A stretch of 7,712 bases of DNA from Chloroflexota bacterium (GTDB lineage: Bacteria; Chloroflexota; Dehalococcoidia; SAR202; UBA11138): assembly GCA_022566975.1 (NCBI GenBank), contig JADFHV010000097.1, positions 1 through 7,712 on the forward strand, given 5' to 3'. This document shows, one piece after another, positions 6,173-7,712 of the stretch. Each line of letters begins with the position of its first letter. Positions within the stretch are counted from its first letter, which is position 1. The position numbers were made by a program, and so were the translations under genes. The notes beneath the pieces are model-generated. The model was not told the DNA's origin and ran no database searches. It worked only from the letters and a program-made list of their open reading frames with translations.

Positions 6173-6192
6173 CCTGGGACTTCAGTCCCAGG
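6173..6192. repeat. Right hairpin of the palindromic element
   Basis: CCTGGGACT and AGTCCCAGG form a perfect 9-bp stem around a TC dinucleotide, so the 20 bases are almost fully palindromic. Such a tight palindrome is more typical of mobile or extragenic repeats than of a rho-independent terminator. Confidence 0.75.
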
Positions 6193-6230
6193 GGACAATC
6201 GAAAGGCCCCGGGTGGTCCGCAGGTGCGGA

Positions 6231-6263
6231 CTCCGACCCAGTCTCTTGATTACGGGGTCGGAG
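6231..6263 (+). promoter_or_regulatory. Hairpin upstream of priA
   Basis: CTCCGACCC (6231-6239) and GGGTCGGAG (6255-6263) make a perfect 9-bp stem with a 15-nt loop, ending 32 nt before the priA start. No T-tract follows on the plus strand. It could be the 3' end stem of the rplS transcript or a leader structure of the priA message. No convincing promoter for priA was found between 6225 and 6295. Confidence 0.45.
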
Positions 6264-6295
6264 GCCTAAGACGGGGGAGCGGCGCTGAAGAGACC

Positions 6296-7712
6296 ATGAC
6301 CCGATTCGCCGAAGTCGCTGTCGATGCCCCCGCGGGCAGCGACCGCACCTTCAGCTACGCCGTCCCCGGCTCCCTCACCGTTCGACCGGGCGACCTCGTC
6401 CGGGTCCCCTTCGGCTCCCGCACCATCCAGGGCGTCGTCTTCTCCCTGGAGGAACATCCCCAGGTCCCTCAGACCCGCGACATCATCGACGTCCAGGACC
6501 CTGGACCTCTCCTGGACGCGACCCAGCTTAGCCTCGCCCGGTGGCTGAGCCGCTACTACCTCTGCTCGCTGTTCGAGGCCGCCGCGCAGATGCTCCCACC
6601 CGGAGGCCGCGCCCGTCCAAGGACTCTTCTGTCCCTTGCCGAGGACGACACCGACAGTGGCGGGGCCACTCTGACCCCTTTCCAGAAAACCGTCGTCGAC
6701 TACATTCGCTCTCGTGGCACAACCGACCAGCAGCGCCTCGTTCGGGCCTTCGGCGAGCGGGCGCGGACCGTGGTGGCAACCCTGGTCCGAAAAAACATCA
6801 TCTCGCTTGCCATCTCCCGAGGTCGCCCTTCTGTCGGCCCCAGATACGTGGAGACCGCCGCCCTGACGCCGCAGGGCCGCCGCGACGGCCCCCGATGGCT
6901 CGCCGACGGCGCCCGCCAGGCCCCACGACAGGCCGCCCTCTTGTCGGACCTCCTCCGCGATGGCCAGGCCACGGCACTCCCTGAGCTCAGAAAAAAACAC
7001 GGGGCCAGCGCCGTCAACGGCCTCCTCGCGAGAGGCTATATCGATAAGGTACGGAAGGCCGTCCGACGCGACCCCCTGGCCGGCATCAGCTTTCCGCCTT
7101 TTCAGTCGGTCACCCTCACTCCCTCACAGAAAGAGATCGCGGACCCGGTACGCGCCGCCCTCGACGACCCCTCCAATTCGACCCGCACCTTTGTCCTCCA
7201 GGGCGTCACCGGCAGTGGCAAGACCGAGGTCTATCTGAGTGCAACGCAGCGTTGCCTCGCCCTCCACAAGAAAGCTATCGTACTCGCGCCCGAGATAGCC
7301 CTCACCCACCAGACCGTCCAGCGCTTCGCCTCCAGGTTCCCTGGCCGTGTCGCCATCCTCCACAGCGGCCTCACCGCCGGCGAGCGTTTCGACCAGTGGT
7401 GGCAGACCCGGCGCGGCGCCTACGACGTCGTCGTCGGCTCTCGCGGCGCCATCTTCGCCCCCGTGCCCGACCTCGGACTCATCGTCCTGGACGAGGAGCA
7501 CGAGTGGACCTACAAGCAGCACGACGCCTCCCCTCGCTACCACGCCAGGGACGTCGCCATGAGACTCTCCCAGCTCACCGGGGCCGTCGTCCTCCTTGGC
7601 AGCGCCTCGCCCGACGTCGTCTCATACCACACCTCCCTCCGAGGCCACCACACCCTCCTGACCCTCCCCAACCGAATCCGAGACGCCGGGAGCGGAAACG
7701 TCCAGACCACGG
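6296..7712 (+). CDS. priA: Primosomal protein N' (replication restart helicase), 3' end outside the window
   Basis: PriA recognises stalled or broken replication forks and reloads the replicative helicase. The ATG at 6296 begins MTRFAEVAVDAPAGSDRTFSYAVP, the usual PriA N-terminal 3'-DNA-binding domain with the FxYxVP motif. The frame is open for 472 codons to the window end. A winged-helix-like middle region (about 120-270) precedes the helicase lobe: LTPSQKEI (Q-motif-like), Walker A GVTGSGKTEVY (303-313), LAPEIALT, VVVGSRGAIFAPVPDLGLIVLDEEHEWTYKQ with the PriA-specific DEEH box (399-402), and GSASP (435-439), where most relatives have GSATP. The zinc-binding and C-terminal parts lie outside the window. 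The Shine-Dalgarno is weak (GAAGAG close to the ATG). It follows rplS by 233 nt on the same strand. A 244-codon frame on the opposite strand (6266-7000) is an antisense shadow. Confidence 0.96.
   Translation, partial: MTRFAEVAVDAPAGSDRTFSYAVPGSLTVRPGDLVRVPFGSRTIQGVVFSLEEHPQVPQTRDIIDVQDPGPLLDATQLSLARWLSRYYLCSLFEAAAQMLPPGGRARPRTLLSLAEDDTDSGGATLTPFQKTVVDYIRSRGTTDQQRLVRAFGERARTVVATLVRKNIISLAISRGRPSVGPRYVETAALTPQGRRDGPRWLADGARQAPRQAALLSDLLRDGQATALPELRKKHGASAVNGLLARGYIDKVRKAVRRDPLAGISFPPFQSVTLTPSQKEIADPVRAALDDPSNSTRTFVLQGVTGSGKTEVYLSATQRCLALHKKAIVLAPEIALTHQTVQRFASRFPGRVAILHSGLTAGERFDQWWQTRRGAYDVVVGSRGAIFAPVPDLGLIVLDEEHEWTYKQHDASPRYHARDVAMRLSQLTGAVVLLGSASPDVVSYHTSLRGHHTLLTLPNRIRDAGSGNVQTT

Larger units (their letters stand above)
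6088..6224. repeat. Palindromic repeat element bounded by 16-bp direct repeats
   Basis: Exact copies of CCGGGTGGTCCGCAGG lie at 6088-6103 and 6209-6224. Between them is a large imperfect inverted repeat: CTTTCG (6106-6111) with CGAAAG (6200-6205), ACTGAAGTCC (6136-6145) with GGACTTCAGT (6177-6186), and GGTTAC (6148-6153) with GTAACC (6163-6168) around a 9-nt centre. Each arm also folds on its own, at 6130-6149 (CCCC-a-GACT-ga-AGTC-c-GGGG) and 6173-6192 (perfect 9-bp stem). The plan of two opposed hairpins recalls REP/BIME repeats or the subterminal palindromes of IS200/IS605-type elements. There is no transposase gene and no T-tract. It occupies most of the rplS-priA gap, so it might also end rplS transcripts. 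Confidence 0.75.

Noticed and set aside
6266..7000. Long minus-strand open frame (244 codons) opposite priA
   Set aside because: It is antisense to clear PriA homology. It is Gly/Ala/Glu-rich as expected from the complement of C-ending codons, and it has no family motif.
1..7712. tRNA, rRNA, CRISPR array, defence island or complete insertion sequence
   Set aside because: No T-loop/CCA pattern, rRNA core sequence, regular short repeats with spacers or transposase motifs were found on either strand.

Overview
The window is about 64% G+C by hand count over 421-720 and carries bacterial housekeeping genes with strongly C/G-ending codons. Two features suggest a member of the Chloroflexota or a near relative: ribosomal protein S12 has an insertion of about 15 residues between its basic N-terminus and the PQKRG motif, and the Fpg protein is of the divergent 'INPML / GEIKGVL / ANRRIT' type. 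This is inference from family knowledge; no search was run.

Layout. Positions 1-440 (minus strand) are compositionally different, about 48% G+C. They hold the 5' end of an unrecognised charged small protein and the C-terminal Toprim domain of a DnaG-like primase whose N-terminus is missing. At about 436-440 this block abuts the 3' part of fusA (EF-G), which is itself cut short inside domain V. Positions 382-3471 (minus strand) are a str-type operon, rpsL-rpsG-fusA, driven by an exact TTGACA-N17-TATAAT promoter at 3443-3471. Upstream on the same strand are a HU-family nucleoid protein gene (3846-4130) with its own promoter and a rho-independent terminator, and an Fpg/Nei-family DNA glycosylase gene (4555-5376). 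From 5377 the direction switches: rplS (L19, 5721-6062) and priA (6296 to the window end, incomplete) are on the plus strand. Between rplS and priA lies a 137-bp palindromic repeat element bounded by exact 16-bp direct repeats.

How the genes relate. S12, S7, EF-G and L19 serve the ribosome and translation. HU, Fpg and PriA serve nucleoid structure, repair of oxidised bases and replication restart. Nothing in the sequence points to a defence system, a biosynthetic cluster or a CRISPR array.

The two observations most worth checking are the fusA/primase junction, where two unrelated genes are both truncated (a recombination breakpoint or an assembly chimera), and the palindromic element between rplS and priA. 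I found no previously undescribed multi-gene system.
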